Shown: positions 1 through 8,264 of the stretch, piece after piece
How the letters are laid out: every line of letters begins with the position of its first letter
Numbering within the stretch: the first letter of the stretch is position 1
IMG/VR virus record: IMGVR_UViG_3300042892_001165
Coordinates: 1-24,764 of that record
Reading direction: 5' to 3' (one strand)
DNA from: a virus
Length of the DNA stretch: 24,764 nt
Position numbers and translations under genes: made by a program
The notes under the pieces: generated by a model
The model's database searches: none
What the model was told of the DNA's origin: nothing
What the model saw: only the letters and a program-made list of their open reading frames with translations

Positions 1-3000
1 ATCTCATCACCACTTGTCAATTCATTAATGGTTGATGTTAATAAATCTGATTTTGTAAACAACGGTGACATTGCAATATAAAATCTATTATAAGCACACT
101 CTACAAACAATGGTGTATTTTTCAAATTAAAAGTACAACCATTACCATTTTCTATTGTAGAAGAATTAGGTTTGAAATTTTCAGTTAATATTTGTGATCC
201 TGTTAATAAGTCTTCAAATTTATTTATAGCCTCAGGTACTTTCACCGTAAATACATTAGATATTGACCCCTCAGTAGTAGCCGGCGCAAAAAATGTATCA
301 CCACTTAAATCATAAAGTTGTGGTGTATTATTGGTATTTAATTCACCATCTAATTTAGATGACACAACATCTAATTGTCTAAAAATATTATTTAATTCAG
401 TAGTGTTTTGAATTAGGTTAGTTGTGGTACCGTTTAACACGTCCAATATCGCACCTTGTCTTTGATCAACAAGAAGGTTTAGTTTGTCTTTTAATTCCCT
501 TTTTTGTTTGTTAGTTACATTAGGATAATTTTCAAAGACTTTATAAGTAATCGGGTCACTACCGTCATCAACATCTTTTTTAACCTTCTTAATTAAATTT
601 TCAACAAAATCTTGATATTTGTTATTTTTACCAAATAGTGTTGTTTCTTTTTTATCTTGAGTGTATTCTGAAACAACCCCTTTTGTGTATGACCTATCTC
701 TCAAATACAATTGTAATATACCGTAATTGTAGTCAGTGTTAATCTTCTCTAATGTATCGTAGTATGTTGTTAAATAACCCCTTAAACCATCTTGTAATGA
801 TGTTAATACAGGCGCATAATCCATATCGGTCGCATTTGCAATAACCCCAACAGTACTTCCACCTTTTTTAGGTTGTATATTATTCACTTGTGCCTGTTGT
901 TGTGTAGTTGCAGGTGGTAATCCTCCTGTTATTTTTTCAACAATATATTGATCTAATTTACTCGTATCTTCGGTAGGTGTCGCTCTTTCATCATAAATCT
1001 CAGTATTAGCGTAGTAATTAAATGAAAGCGCATTTTGTAATTCCTGTACGGGTTCTTTAATACCCATACCTCCAATTATGTTAAAACTTAAACTTATCTT
1101 AGCCAACATTGGTTGTACCCCAATACCTTCTGGATTCATATCCAACGTTAATGGATCATAAGTAATACCTAAACTTGTTGGTACTATTTTAGTATTATAG
1201 AAGTCACCAACCCTTAACACTAATATTGGTGGTGCTCCGAATGACGTATTTAATGCGTCATTGTATTTTGGTCTCCCATCAGGACCGATAATAGGTATTG
1301 TTTGACCTGGTCTCGTACACTGTTGTAAGAATGTTAATCTAGCATTCAAACCTTCAGGTGTCATCGAGTGGAAAGCCGGACTAAAGAATTTTATCTTATC
1401 TTTAATCGTATCGTAAATCATAGGATCCGTTTCTTTAATAACTTGGAAATAATCACATTCCGTAAATAAGTTTCTTAAAATCTTCTTGGATATACCTTCT
1501 TTGATTTTTTGTTCTATCGTTATTTTTGGTTCAGGTTTAACACTTTGGGTTGTCGATGTAAGTATGTTTTGTGGGTTTGGTGTTTCATCACCATCTGTTT
1601 CCGGTATATCATTAGGTTTATCCTCAACCTTTTCAGGTGGTATCGTTGCGACGATTTTTTGAATTGAAACTCGTCTACAAGCCATTGCAGGAATACTATA
1701 CCATTGAGCTTCATTTGGTGTGGTTTGATCAGGAATAACTTGCCCCTGAGCGTTTAATGCGACGATGTCATCAGTACAATTAACTTGAGCGGATAAAATA
1801 CTACCACCTGTTGATGTAGTAACAGACACATCGGTAGGATCCGCAGTTGCATCAGCTTCTTTTTGTGTTTTAGGTATCACCAATTGTTCACCCGAACCTT
1901 TAAAGGTCATGGTAAACTTTTGGGAGTCAGCATATTTTTGTATAGTATCTCCGTTAGATAATTTATATTCTAACATCCATTTTTTAACAGAGTCGTTTCT
2001 TCTTTCGGATAGTTTTTGATTATATGAAACTTTTGCAGGTGCCGATGCGGATCCAATCATATCAATTGTGATTGATCCCCCTTTTAATAAAATTTCATCA
2101 ATTTCTTTCATCAACCCACTTTGTATGTAATTAAAGTTTCCTGTAATCACATCACTAAAAAACTGAGGAATTCCACCCTTTTGGAACTGTTGTCCTCCTG
2201 ATGATACGGTTGCCGGTGCCTCTGTTTGATATGTCGTATTTTCTAATGCAATATAAGAATTGTAGTAAACGTTAAACGGTGACGCGGCTACTGACCCAGG
2301 ATTTCCTTTTGGGATATCATTTTCAAAATAGAATCCATATCCAACATATTTGTTAAGATCAACGTCAGTTGGTTTTGTGTTTTCCGCAGTTTGAGTACCG
2401 GTTCCGGTAGTACCAGGATTACCATTGGCACCGGTTGATTTGTTTGGTTGATCGGTACCTTGTTCTTGAGGAATACTTTCGAATACTTGTATTTGTTCTT
2501 CTGTTGTTAATCTTGGGTTGTTTAATATTTGTTGGTACGTAAATAAATCCTTTGTTGGTATCATATTAAATTTGATAGCCAAATCATATAAATCATATTT
2601 AGTACATCCCGCAAAGAAAGAGTCAACAACACTTTGAACTCGGTCTTTTGATACTCCGTTCATTTGTTTTTCAATGATTGTATTTAACATTGCAGGATTA
2701 TCAACAATAATCGTCCAACTTAATTGACCTGTTCTACTCGTATTTTTATAGGTATAGATTGGTTCAGGTCTACCCATAAAGAAAGTGGAGTTAAAGTCTG
2801 GTTTTGAGTCATCAGAGAATTTTAAATCATAAGGTGGAAACCACATAATTCTACCACCATTAGGTCCTTTTTCACATACAGGTAAATCATCATAAGTATA
2901 ACCCGGTCTGTCTGAAGTTCTCCAAGCTAAATTCTCAATAGAGAACATATACTTCTTAACCTTTCCATCAACAATGTTAGTTGATCCAGGGTTTCTTAAT

Positions 3001-4781
3001 GGTGCAATGTTTAGGTTGTATGTATTATCTAAAATTGAATAATCTACTCTTCTACCTGATGTTGTAATACCGTCAGATTTTTGTAAGTCAGCATAGGTAT
3101 AATATGGAGTATCTTTTTGGAATACTCGACAATATTCAAGTCCAGCTTGTGTTCCATCTGCTTGATTAACATACGACAGAACCATAGACCCTTTGGTCAT
3201 TTCTTTATACCCGTCATTGAATACTTTCGATACTTGGTTGATCGCATTACCAACATGTTTTAATCTTGCTTGACCTTGCACTTGATCCGCTGAATCTACT
3301 AATCTTTGTGTTTCATAAAGAATAGACCCCGGTCTAAATGGAATATCTATTGATTGATATCTTAAATAGTCGGCAGATATCTGATTAAAATCATCATCTA
3401 AACTACCCGCACCACCACCTTTAGTTGCCCTAAATCCGGCATTATCTTTATATTTAGGTGATGTCCAAATTAATTGACCTGACGTACCACCACCATCACT
3501 ATACGCTCTACCTTTTAAACCAAAATTAATCGACTCTTCATTTCCTTCATATAAAATACCAAGAGCGTCAGGTCCATATACGATACTTTGTTGTTGAACT
3601 CCGAACTGATTAACGGGTAATTGGTTTGGTGGTCCGTCAATTTGTGCTGGTTCTGAAGTTTCACTACCAACATAATACCCTGAAGATTGTTGTTTATCTT
3701 GATTAAATAATCTATTAACCGCAGCAGATGCTCCAGCTATTAAACCACCAATAATACCACGATTGTACGCCGGTCTATAAAGGTTATAATCTAATGATGA
3801 AAACAAAGCCGATCTTTGTCCATTACCTGTATTTGCAACAAAAACCTCAGAAGGATTTCTATACTTATTTAGTATAGGTGCTAATAATCCACCTGTTAGA
3901 TTGTTTGCAACTCCAAGTGCCGCTTCCGCTTGTGGTCCATTTATCGGATTATCATCATCAAAGTAATCACCAGGAATAAATGAAACGGGGAAGTATGTAC
4001 CTGATAATCTGTTTGCCAAAGATACGGTTGCTAAAACAGGATTTTCGGGAACTGTAATTTTCCAATTTCTAATAAAGAATGGTTGTTGTCCTGTCGCTAA
4101 TAAACTCGCAGAAAAAGGATCACTAATAGTATCAAGGTTTATTACCCCAACAGTTGCCTGTTCTAATTCTTGAGCAACTCTTTCGTTAAATGCAAATTTT
4201 AATTGTGATGCACCAATTTTAGCTAAGAAACTATCCGAAGATAAAGGTCCGTTTGAACCTAATGGGTCGTCTTGGAATACAATATTGAATGTTGGGTATG
4301 ATGAATAACTATAATATCCAGGATCCCAATATGGTTGATATATATTACCCGCATTCTGTATATCGGTAATAATAACTAAATCTTTATAACCACCGCTAGG
4401 TCCCCACTTATTAGTCACATATGCGGACTCAATAAAGAATTCGTTAATAACATCTAAAACAGTATCATTTGGATCGTAAGGTCCTTGATTTGTACCTTCG
4501 GGGTTGTTTGTCGAAGCAACTGAATTAATCCCTATAGGGTTACTAAATCCACCTTCAGGTCCGTATTCATTCAAAGGATATAAATCCTGAGCAAATAAAT
4601 TTGTTGATACGTAATTGTTTGGTGAGTCGATAACATTATTAACAGAAAGCACCGTTTCATAATCAACAGGGTTACCAGGTGATGTGTAGGTTCCAGGAAC
4701 ATTATATGGTGTTAAGTTTTTAACTAATAATTGTTTCCTAAAAGCTGCAGAATTACCAAACGATAAAAAACTTTCAGACAT
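1..4781 (-). CDS. Giant baseplate/tail protein with OmpA-like domain (3' end outside window)
   Basis: A frame of 1593 codons is open from the ATG at 4781 to the left edge without a stop, so the C-terminus is missing. It directly follows the tape-measure gene, where baseplate hub and tube-cap proteins usually lie. About residues 640-695 read GRIMWFPPYDL, then FMGRPEPIYTYKNTSRTG, a pattern I associate with contractile-tail baseplate/tube-initiation proteins (from memory, moderate certainty). About residues 870-965 resemble a C-terminal OmpA-type peptidoglycan-binding fold: a helix, a strand SITIDMIGSASAP, then YNQKLSERRNDSVKKWM. The Arg of LSxRR is kept, but the Asp of the usual GHTD motif is replaced. 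About residues 1190-1235 hold VGDFYNTKIVPTSLGITYDP and NPEGIGVQPM, followed by beta strands ending IIGG, typical of baseplate proteins. Gly/Asn/Pro-rich stretches separate the parts. Likely role: a baseplate scaffold that docks on the cell wall. Baseplate assignment is fairly sure, exact T4 counterpart is not. Confidence 0.7.
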   Translation of the reverse strand, partial: MSESFLSFGNSAAFRKQLLVKNLTPYNVPGTYTSPGNPVDYETVLSVNNVIDSPNNYVSTNLFAQDLYPLNEYGPEGGFSNPIGINSVASTNNPEGTNQGPYDPNDTVLDVINEFFIESAYVTNKWGPSGGYKDLVIITDIQNAGNIYQPYWDPGYYSYSSYPTFNIVFQDDPLGSNGPLSSDSFLAKIGASQLKFAFNERVAQELEQATVGVINLDTISDPFSASLLATGQQPFFIRNWKITVPENPVLATVSLANRLSGTYFPVSFIPGDYFDDDNPINGPQAEAALGVANNLTGGLLAPILNKYRNPSEVFVANTGNGQRSALFSSLDYNLYRPAYNRGIIGGLIAGASAAVNRLFNQDKQQSSGYYVGSETSEPAQIDGPPNQLPVNQFGVQQQSIVYGPDALGILYEGNEESINFGLKGRAYSDGGGTSGQLIWTSPKYKDNAGFRATKGGGAGSLDDDFNQISADYLRYQSIDIPFRPGSILYETQRLVDSADQVQGQARLKHVGNAINQVSKVFNDGYKEMTKGSMVLSYVNQADGTQAGLEYCRVFQKDTPYYTYADLQKSDGITTSGRRVDYSILDNTYNLNIAPLRNPGSTNIVDGKVKKYMFSIENLAWRTSDRPGYTYDDLPVCEKGPNGGRIMWFPPYDLKFSDDSKPDFNSTFFMGRPEPIYTYKNTSRTGQLSWTIIVDNPAMLNTIIEKQMNGVSKDRVQSVVDSFFAGCTKYDLYDLAIKFNMIPTKDLFTYQQILNNPRLTTEEQIQVFESIPQEQGTDQPNKSTGANGNPGTTGTGTQTAENTKPTDVDLNKYVGYGFYFENDIPKGNPGSVAASPFNVYYNSYIALENTTYQTEAPATVSSGGQQFQKGGIPQFFSDVITGNFNYIQSGLMKEIDEILLKGGSITIDMIGSASAPAKVSYNQKLSERRNDSVKKWMLEYKLSNGDTIQKYADSQKFTMTFKGSGEQLVIPKTQKEADATADPTDVSVTTSTGGSILSAQVNCTDDIVALNAQGQVIPDQTTPNEAQWYSIPAMACRRVSIQKIVATIPPEKVEDKPNDIPETDGDETPNPQNILTSTTQSVKPEPKITIEQKIKEGISKKILRNLFTECDYFQVIKETDPMIYDTIKDKIKFFSPAFHSMTPEGLNARLTFLQQCTRPGQTIPIIGPDGRPKYNDALNTSFGAPPILVLRVGDFYNTKIVPTSLGITYDPLTLDMNPEGIGVQPMLAKISLSFNIIGGMGIKEPVQELQNALSFNYYANTEIYDERATPTEDTSKLDQYIVEKITGGLPPATTQQQAQVNNIQPKKGGSTVGVIANATDMDYAPVLTSLQDGLRGYLTTYYDTLEKINTDYNYGILQLYLRDRSYTKGVVSEYTQDKKETTLFGKNNKYQDFVENLIKKVKKDVDDGSDPITYKVFENYPNVTNKQKRELKDKLNLLVDQRQGAILDVLNGTTTNLIQNTTELNNIFRQLDVVSSKLDGELNTNNTPQLYDLSGDTFFAPATTEGSISNVFTVKVPEAINKFEDLLTGSQILTENFKPNSSTIENGNGCTFNLKNTPLFVECAYNRFYIAMSPLFTKSDLLTSTINELTSGDE

Positions 4782-4793
4782 ATTGTTTTATTT

Positions 4794-4801
4794 TATAAAT
4801 A
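4794..4801 (-). promoter_or_regulatory. TATTTATA promoter-like motif before the giant baseplate gene
   Basis: The minus strand reads TATTTATA, 12 nt before the ATG, followed by an A-rich leader. It lies in the 46-bp gap after the tape-measure stop codon. One of a set of motifs recurring in the window. Confidence 0.5.
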
Positions 4802-4827
4802 GAGGTTTGGTATATTTTTTATCACCA

Positions 4828-6654
4828 TTATTTGTTTTTAGATCCTGTGGTAGCGCTTGGTTGATTCCCTCCCGCAAGTTGACCATTTATTGCACTTGAA
4901 AATTCAGGTTTCGCAAAAGATTCTTTTACAACAGTCTCAATCTGTGTTGCATTCATACTTCTTGTATTCTCATCGCCAGTTATATTTACATTAACATTGA
5001 TTTCAGATTTAGTTTCAACTTTTTGTGGTTGCATATAGGCTTCCTTAAATCTATTTGAAATGTCTGTCATTGTGGTTGTTAAGAAGTTTTGGGCACTTGC
5101 AGTAACTTTTGCCTCCGTATCAATCAACGCTTGTAAAAAATCTTTTTCGGCAGCCTGTTGTCTCCCTTTATCACCGGAAATTCCACCAACAATGTAATCC
5201 TCCATTGGTTGTGCTATTGACCCATATCCTGATCTAATATCTTTAGTGGTTGCCTGTTTTTCCAAGTTTCTTGTAACATCAACTTGAGCACCCATTATGG
5301 ATGTGTATAATTTTTCCAAAGGTTCTGCGGTCGCTTTACCATATTCAACTGTTTTAATATAACCAGCAGTGTTATATTCAATTTGTTTTGATATACTCAA
5401 TTGTTCTCTAGCAACCTCTTCTATTGTCATACTATCTTCTTCTTGAGTTTTTTTCAAACTTTCAATATCAGATGCGGTAAGTTGATCTACTTGTGTCAAT
5501 TTAACCTCACCCGTTTGTTCATTCTTAACATTAATAACAGCTTTACCATCCTTTAACTGAGCCATACCAGCAATCATCTCTTTTGTTTCATCGTCTGTCG
5601 CTAAAGAAGGGAATTGAATTTGTTTCATCTTCATGTCGAAATCAGCCGCTTTAATTGACATTGATGCTAATTCTTCAGCAGGTATTCCCATTTCTTTTGC
5701 TATTTCTCTCAACCTTCTTTTAGAACCCGGCATAATTTCAAATTTACCATTTGATTCATTAAATTTGGTAAATTCTTTAGTTACGTTAATAATTTCTTTT
5801 TGTAATCCTTCAGGATCATTTGCCGCCAAATCCATCGCTCTTAACGGATCTAATAATCCACTTGCGGTAACACCCAATCTTTGTAGTCCCGCAGCCATTT
5901 CAATAGCACCTTCAGGGTTGTATATTTTTTCTGAAAAATCAAAAACGGTTTGCATACTAATACCCATACGTTCTGAAGTTGCAGCCATCTTAGCAAGACC
6001 TTTAATTCCGTTATCAAAATTGTATAGATTCATCTTACTTAAATTTCCAACTACTTTTTCGGAAACTCCAGCAACAGATACCCCAACACTACGTGCGTAA
6101 TCAGTAACCTCTTTCATTTGATCACCAACATCATATACGGATACACCAACTTCCCTAAAATTATCCGCTAATTTACCGATATCAACTCTCGATATTGAGG
6201 CAGCGGCGGATAATTCAGTAATTGCCTCAGTACCTAAGGTTGCAGAACTTCCCATACTATCCATAACTTTCGCCATGTTCGTTAACGCTTCTTCTTCGGT
6301 TATCCCCATTTTAATTAATTCGGGAACAGTATCCGCAATACTTTGTTTGAATCCGTCTATACTACCTTTTGTTGTACCAAACTCCCTTTGGAGTTGAGTT
6401 GCTCTTTCGTCTAAATTTTCAAAAGCGGACAGATTAGTTGGGTCGGCAGCATTTGCTAAATCTTTTAATGCTCCCTCAACAGAATTACTAAATTTTTTCA
6501 TATCCAAAGTCCACTGACCTAAATACGCACCTTGATCATCAACCGTTCTTTTGGTATTTGTTGCGAATCGACTTGATTGGTCATTTAGTTTTTGATACGA
6601 CTCGACTTGTTTTTTAAGTTCTTCATTTTGTTTTTTAAGTTCTTCCTCGGTCAT
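4828..6654 (-). CDS. Tail tape measure protein (gp29-like position)
   Basis: A 608-residue, largely helical and Ala/Glu/Lys-rich protein. It starts with a heptad-rich coiled coil (EELKKQNEELKKQVESYQK). Residues of about 95-300 form repeated amphipathic helices with the segments SAAASISRVDIGKLADNFRE and GLAKMAATSERMGISMQTVF, which resemble the TP901-type tape-measure core. The C-terminal about 60 residues turn beta-like (EINVNVNITGD) and end in a Gly/Ser/Asn tail. In tailed phages the tape measure sets tail length at roughly 0.15 nm per residue, so about 90 nm is expected here; T4 gp29 is similar in size (590 residues). Its place between the chaperone pair and the baseplate gene is the standard one. 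No transmembrane segment or lytic domain was recognised, unlike many longer tape measures. Confidence 0.8.
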   Translation of the reverse strand: MTEEELKKQNEELKKQVESYQKLNDQSSRFATNTKRTVDDQGAYLGQWTLDMKKFSNSVEGALKDLANAADPTNLSAFENLDERATQLQREFGTTKGSIDGFKQSIADTVPELIKMGITEEEALTNMAKVMDSMGSSATLGTEAITELSAAASISRVDIGKLADNFREVGVSVYDVGDQMKEVTDYARSVGVSVAGVSEKVVGNLSKMNLYNFDNGIKGLAKMAATSERMGISMQTVFDFSEKIYNPEGAIEMAAGLQRLGVTASGLLDPLRAMDLAANDPEGLQKEIINVTKEFTKFNESNGKFEIMPGSKRRLREIAKEMGIPAEELASMSIKAADFDMKMKQIQFPSLATDDETKEMIAGMAQLKDGKAVINVKNEQTGEVKLTQVDQLTASDIESLKKTQEEDSMTIEEVAREQLSISKQIEYNTAGYIKTVEYGKATAEPLEKLYTSIMGAQVDVTRNLEKQATTKDIRSGYGSIAQPMEDYIVGGISGDKGRQQAAEKDFLQALIDTEAKVTASAQNFLTTTMTDISNRFKEAYMQPQKVETKSEINVNVNITGDENTRSMNATQIETVVKESFAKPEFSSAINGQLAGGNQPSATTGSKNK

Positions 6655-6666
6655 TATACTTTTTTA

Positions 6667-6674
6667 GATAAATA
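6667..6674 (-). promoter_or_regulatory. TATTTATC promoter-like motif before the tape measure
   Basis: Minus strand reads ATATTTATC and the spacing to the ATG at 6654 is 12 nt. The motif lies directly behind the stop codon (6676-6678) of the chaperone extension frame. Confidence 0.5.
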
Positions 6675-6675
6675 T

Positions 6676-6832
6676 TTAATTATTGGTTTTGGTCTCTTCA
6701 ATATGTTTTTGGATCAAATATTTACGTACATATGTGGGCATATTCATAAACTCAGAGTACTGTGTTCTGAATATTCTTGAGAAATAATAAAACTCGTCTA
6801 ATATAACGGTCTTATACTGATAAGAAAGGCCG
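6676..6832 (-). CDS. Frameshift extension of the tail chaperone (51 residues)
   Basis: This frame overlaps the end of the 256-residue chaperone and has no ATG or ribosome site of its own near the junction; only a TTG at 6861 could start it. The frames meet at GAA TTT TTT CGG (6841-6830). A +1 slip of the tRNA-Phe from TTT to TTC, with CGG waiting in the A site, would continue as GLSYQYKTVILDEFYYF and end KHIEETKTNN, giving a 301-residue product. The segment YSEFMNMPTYVRKYLIQKHI looks like the short helical second half of tail-assembly chaperones. Known of the family: many phages make a G/GT-type pair by frameshifting just upstream of the tape measure, usually -1, with -2 and +1 variants known. 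The -2 slip reaches the same frame and cannot be excluded. A separately started small protein is the alternative. Confidence 0.55.
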
Positions 6833-7582
6833 AAAAAATTCCACCCCAAAAGTGATATCAACTACCACTTTTTCTCCTGACGGGGCTATAACTTCTTTTG
6901 ATAGGTCTAATCTTGGTTCATTGTTCAAGATAAATCTTCTAATAAATTTAGAATCAGAAATAGGCATTTGTTCAACAAAGACACTGATTTTATTTCTATC
7001 TTCATCACCATCAATTGCTACAATGTGTTTTAACAATTTAGTTGTAACAACAGGTGCCGTTCTTTCAGAAGGATATGATTTAATTATTTTATCTATTTCA
7101 ATTTTGTCTGAAATAGTTAATAGTTTTAAGGTAACCGTTTTTTTCGTAACAGGTAGAACGGTTTGGAAATATCCGTTTTCATCGGGTTCTACCTCTGTTT
7201 TTTTATAATTTAATTCATCAAGTAAAATGGAAGCATTAAATCTTTCCTCCGTTTCGGGATCTGTTGATGAAACTCTATACTCAGGACCAAAAGATGTGTT
7301 ACGTAAAAAAAGTAAAACAGCTTCGATATCACCATCCAAAAGTTCTTCAGGTCTAATATCTCTTTCATAAATTTTATTTCTTAACAAAGGAAGAATAATC
7401 CCCTCATTAACATTTTTTCTATAATCAATTTCAGCCAAGACATTTTCATCTGCGGCAGTTAAATAACCAACTTTAATTGATTTCTTTTTTGATTTGTAAA
7501 ACTTACCTTGTGTTGGTAATTGGATCACATCGTGAGGTAAATTAAAACTCTCTTGTCCAGCTGTATATATATCTTGTTCCAT
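6812..7582 (-). CDS. Tail assembly/baseplate hub chaperone, T4 gp26-type (PF12322-like)
   Basis: A 256-residue soluble protein. The N-terminus has the family pattern LPTQGKFYKSKKKSIKVGYL, then TAADENVLAE, the segment NEGIILPLLRNKIYER and the conserved DGDIEAVLLFLRNTSFGPEY. This matches the T4 gp26/hub-chaperone family as I know it. No zinc-binding CxxC pair, present in some relatives, is seen. The second half is beta-rich and ends VDITFGVEFFRPFLSV. The gene sits between tail tube and tape measure, the position of tail chaperones that coat the tape measure before tube polymerisation. The ATG at 7582 follows the terminator of the tube gene; only a variant motif, TATTTTTA (7607-7600), lies 17 nt upstream. 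Near its end it contains a slippery run that probably yields a longer isoform. Confidence 0.7.
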   Translation of the reverse strand: MEQDIYTAGQESFNLPHDVIQLPTQGKFYKSKKKSIKVGYLTAADENVLAEIDYRKNVNEGIILPLLRNKIYERDIRPEELLDGDIEAVLLFLRNTSFGPEYRVSSTDPETEERFNASILLDELNYKKTEVEPDENGYFQTVLPVTKKTVTLKLLTISDKIEIDKIIKSYPSERTAPVVTTKLLKHIVAIDGDEDRNKISVFVEQMPISDSKFIRRFILNNEPRLDLSKEVIAPSGEKVVVDITFGVEFFRPFLSV

Positions 7583-7600
7583 AAACTATCTTTTATTATT

Positions 7601-7640
7601 AAAAATAAAAAAAGACCGTAACTAGTAAAGTATACGGTCT
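7601..7640 (-). terminator. Rho-independent terminator after the tail tube gene
   Basis: On the minus strand AGACCGTA and TACGGTCT form a perfect 8-bp stem around a 12-nt loop (7613-7640), followed directly by TTTTTTTATTTTT. It lies 25 nt after the tube stop codon and separates the abundant tube protein from the chaperone gene. Confidence 0.85.
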
Positions 7641-7664
7641 AATATAATTTGTATGTAATTTTTC

Positions 7665-8153
7665 TTAGTAAACCAAGATACAACGGTCCATTCTCATGTT
7701 TGTGGTTATTTTCGCCAGTCCGTCACTTGAATAAGATAAAGATCCTCCATCATATCCTGTTAAGTATGTACCTTCTAAAATCCATTTCTCAACGACAACT
7801 CCTGTTGGATCTAACATTTCAAGGTCAACATTTTTTTTATAACCCGCAGCATAACCCATACGTCCTGTAACTGACTCAGCGCACAGTCTAATCCATTCCA
7901 TAACCGCTTGTGATGCTGAAGGACCAATCGGGTCACGGAAAGTCACAGGAAGTTCTTGCCATGTAAATCTACCTGCAACATATGTTGAGGTGTTTAGGAA
8001 TTGAATCTCTGTTGAACCAATTTGTAGTTTCGGTCTAGAGGTCGTCTCAACGTACCACTCATTAATACCAAGTGAAGATGGGAATCTCAAGATCCATCGG
8101 TTTTCCCTTTTCGGTTCGTAAGGGATCGGCATTTTCATTAACAAATCAGCCAT
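7665..8153 (-). CDS. Tail tube protein, T4 gp19-like
   Basis: 162 residues, nearly the length of T4 gp19 (163). The pattern is that of tube proteins: an early RWILRFPSSLGINEWYVETT strand pair, a RPKLQIGSTEIQFLN segment, the conserved strand RFTWQELPVTFRDPIGPSAS, a central helix ASQAVMEWIRLCAESV, and a late TYLTGYDGGSLSYSSDGLAK strand pair before the final TNMRMDRCILVY. Such proteins stack as hexameric rings to make the inner tube for DNA passage. The gene lies downstream of sheath and upstream of chaperone and tape measure. It starts at an ATG after a 33-nt A/T-rich leader and ends before a strong terminator, consistent with high late expression. No strong Shine-Dalgarno site; AAAAGAAAAA lies some distance upstream. 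Confidence 0.85.
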   Translation of the reverse strand: MADLLMKMPIPYEPKRENRWILRFPSSLGINEWYVETTSRPKLQIGSTEIQFLNTSTYVAGRFTWQELPVTFRDPIGPSASQAVMEWIRLCAESVTGRMGYAAGYKKNVDLEMLDPTGVVVEKWILEGTYLTGYDGGSLSYSSDGLAKITTNMRMDRCILVY

Positions 8154-8186
8154 ATCTTATTTTTTAAATTTTTCTTTTATTTTTAT

Positions 8187-8194
8187 TATAAATA
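8187..8194 (-). promoter_or_regulatory. TATTTATA promoter-like motif before the tail tube gene
   Basis: Minus strand reads CACTATTTATAATAAAA; gap to the ATG is 33 nt, longer than at most other sites. The 111-bp region 8154-8264 otherwise holds only A/T runs. Confidence 0.5.
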
Positions 8195-8264
8195 GTGTGA
8201 AATAAAAATTTTTCTATTTACTTCAATTATTTTTTAAATTATATCTCTACTAGACCCAGTTAAA

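Noticed and set aside
1520-1714. Short minus-strand frame within the giant baseplate gene
   Set aside because: It lies in another frame of a continuous 1593-codon coding region and has a Lys/Gln-rich composition typical of shadow frames.
5633-6100. Plus-strand open frame of 155 codons inside the tape measure
   Set aside because: It is antisense to a convincing gene, has no leader motif, and its protein shows no recognisable fold. Similar antisense frames at 6852-7208, 9292-9570 and 21902-22297 were dropped for the same reason.
8154-8264. A small gene or RNA in the gap between HAD and tube genes
   Set aside because: The 111 bp are A/T runs with one promoter-like motif; no reading frame with a plausible start and no stable structured RNA were seen.
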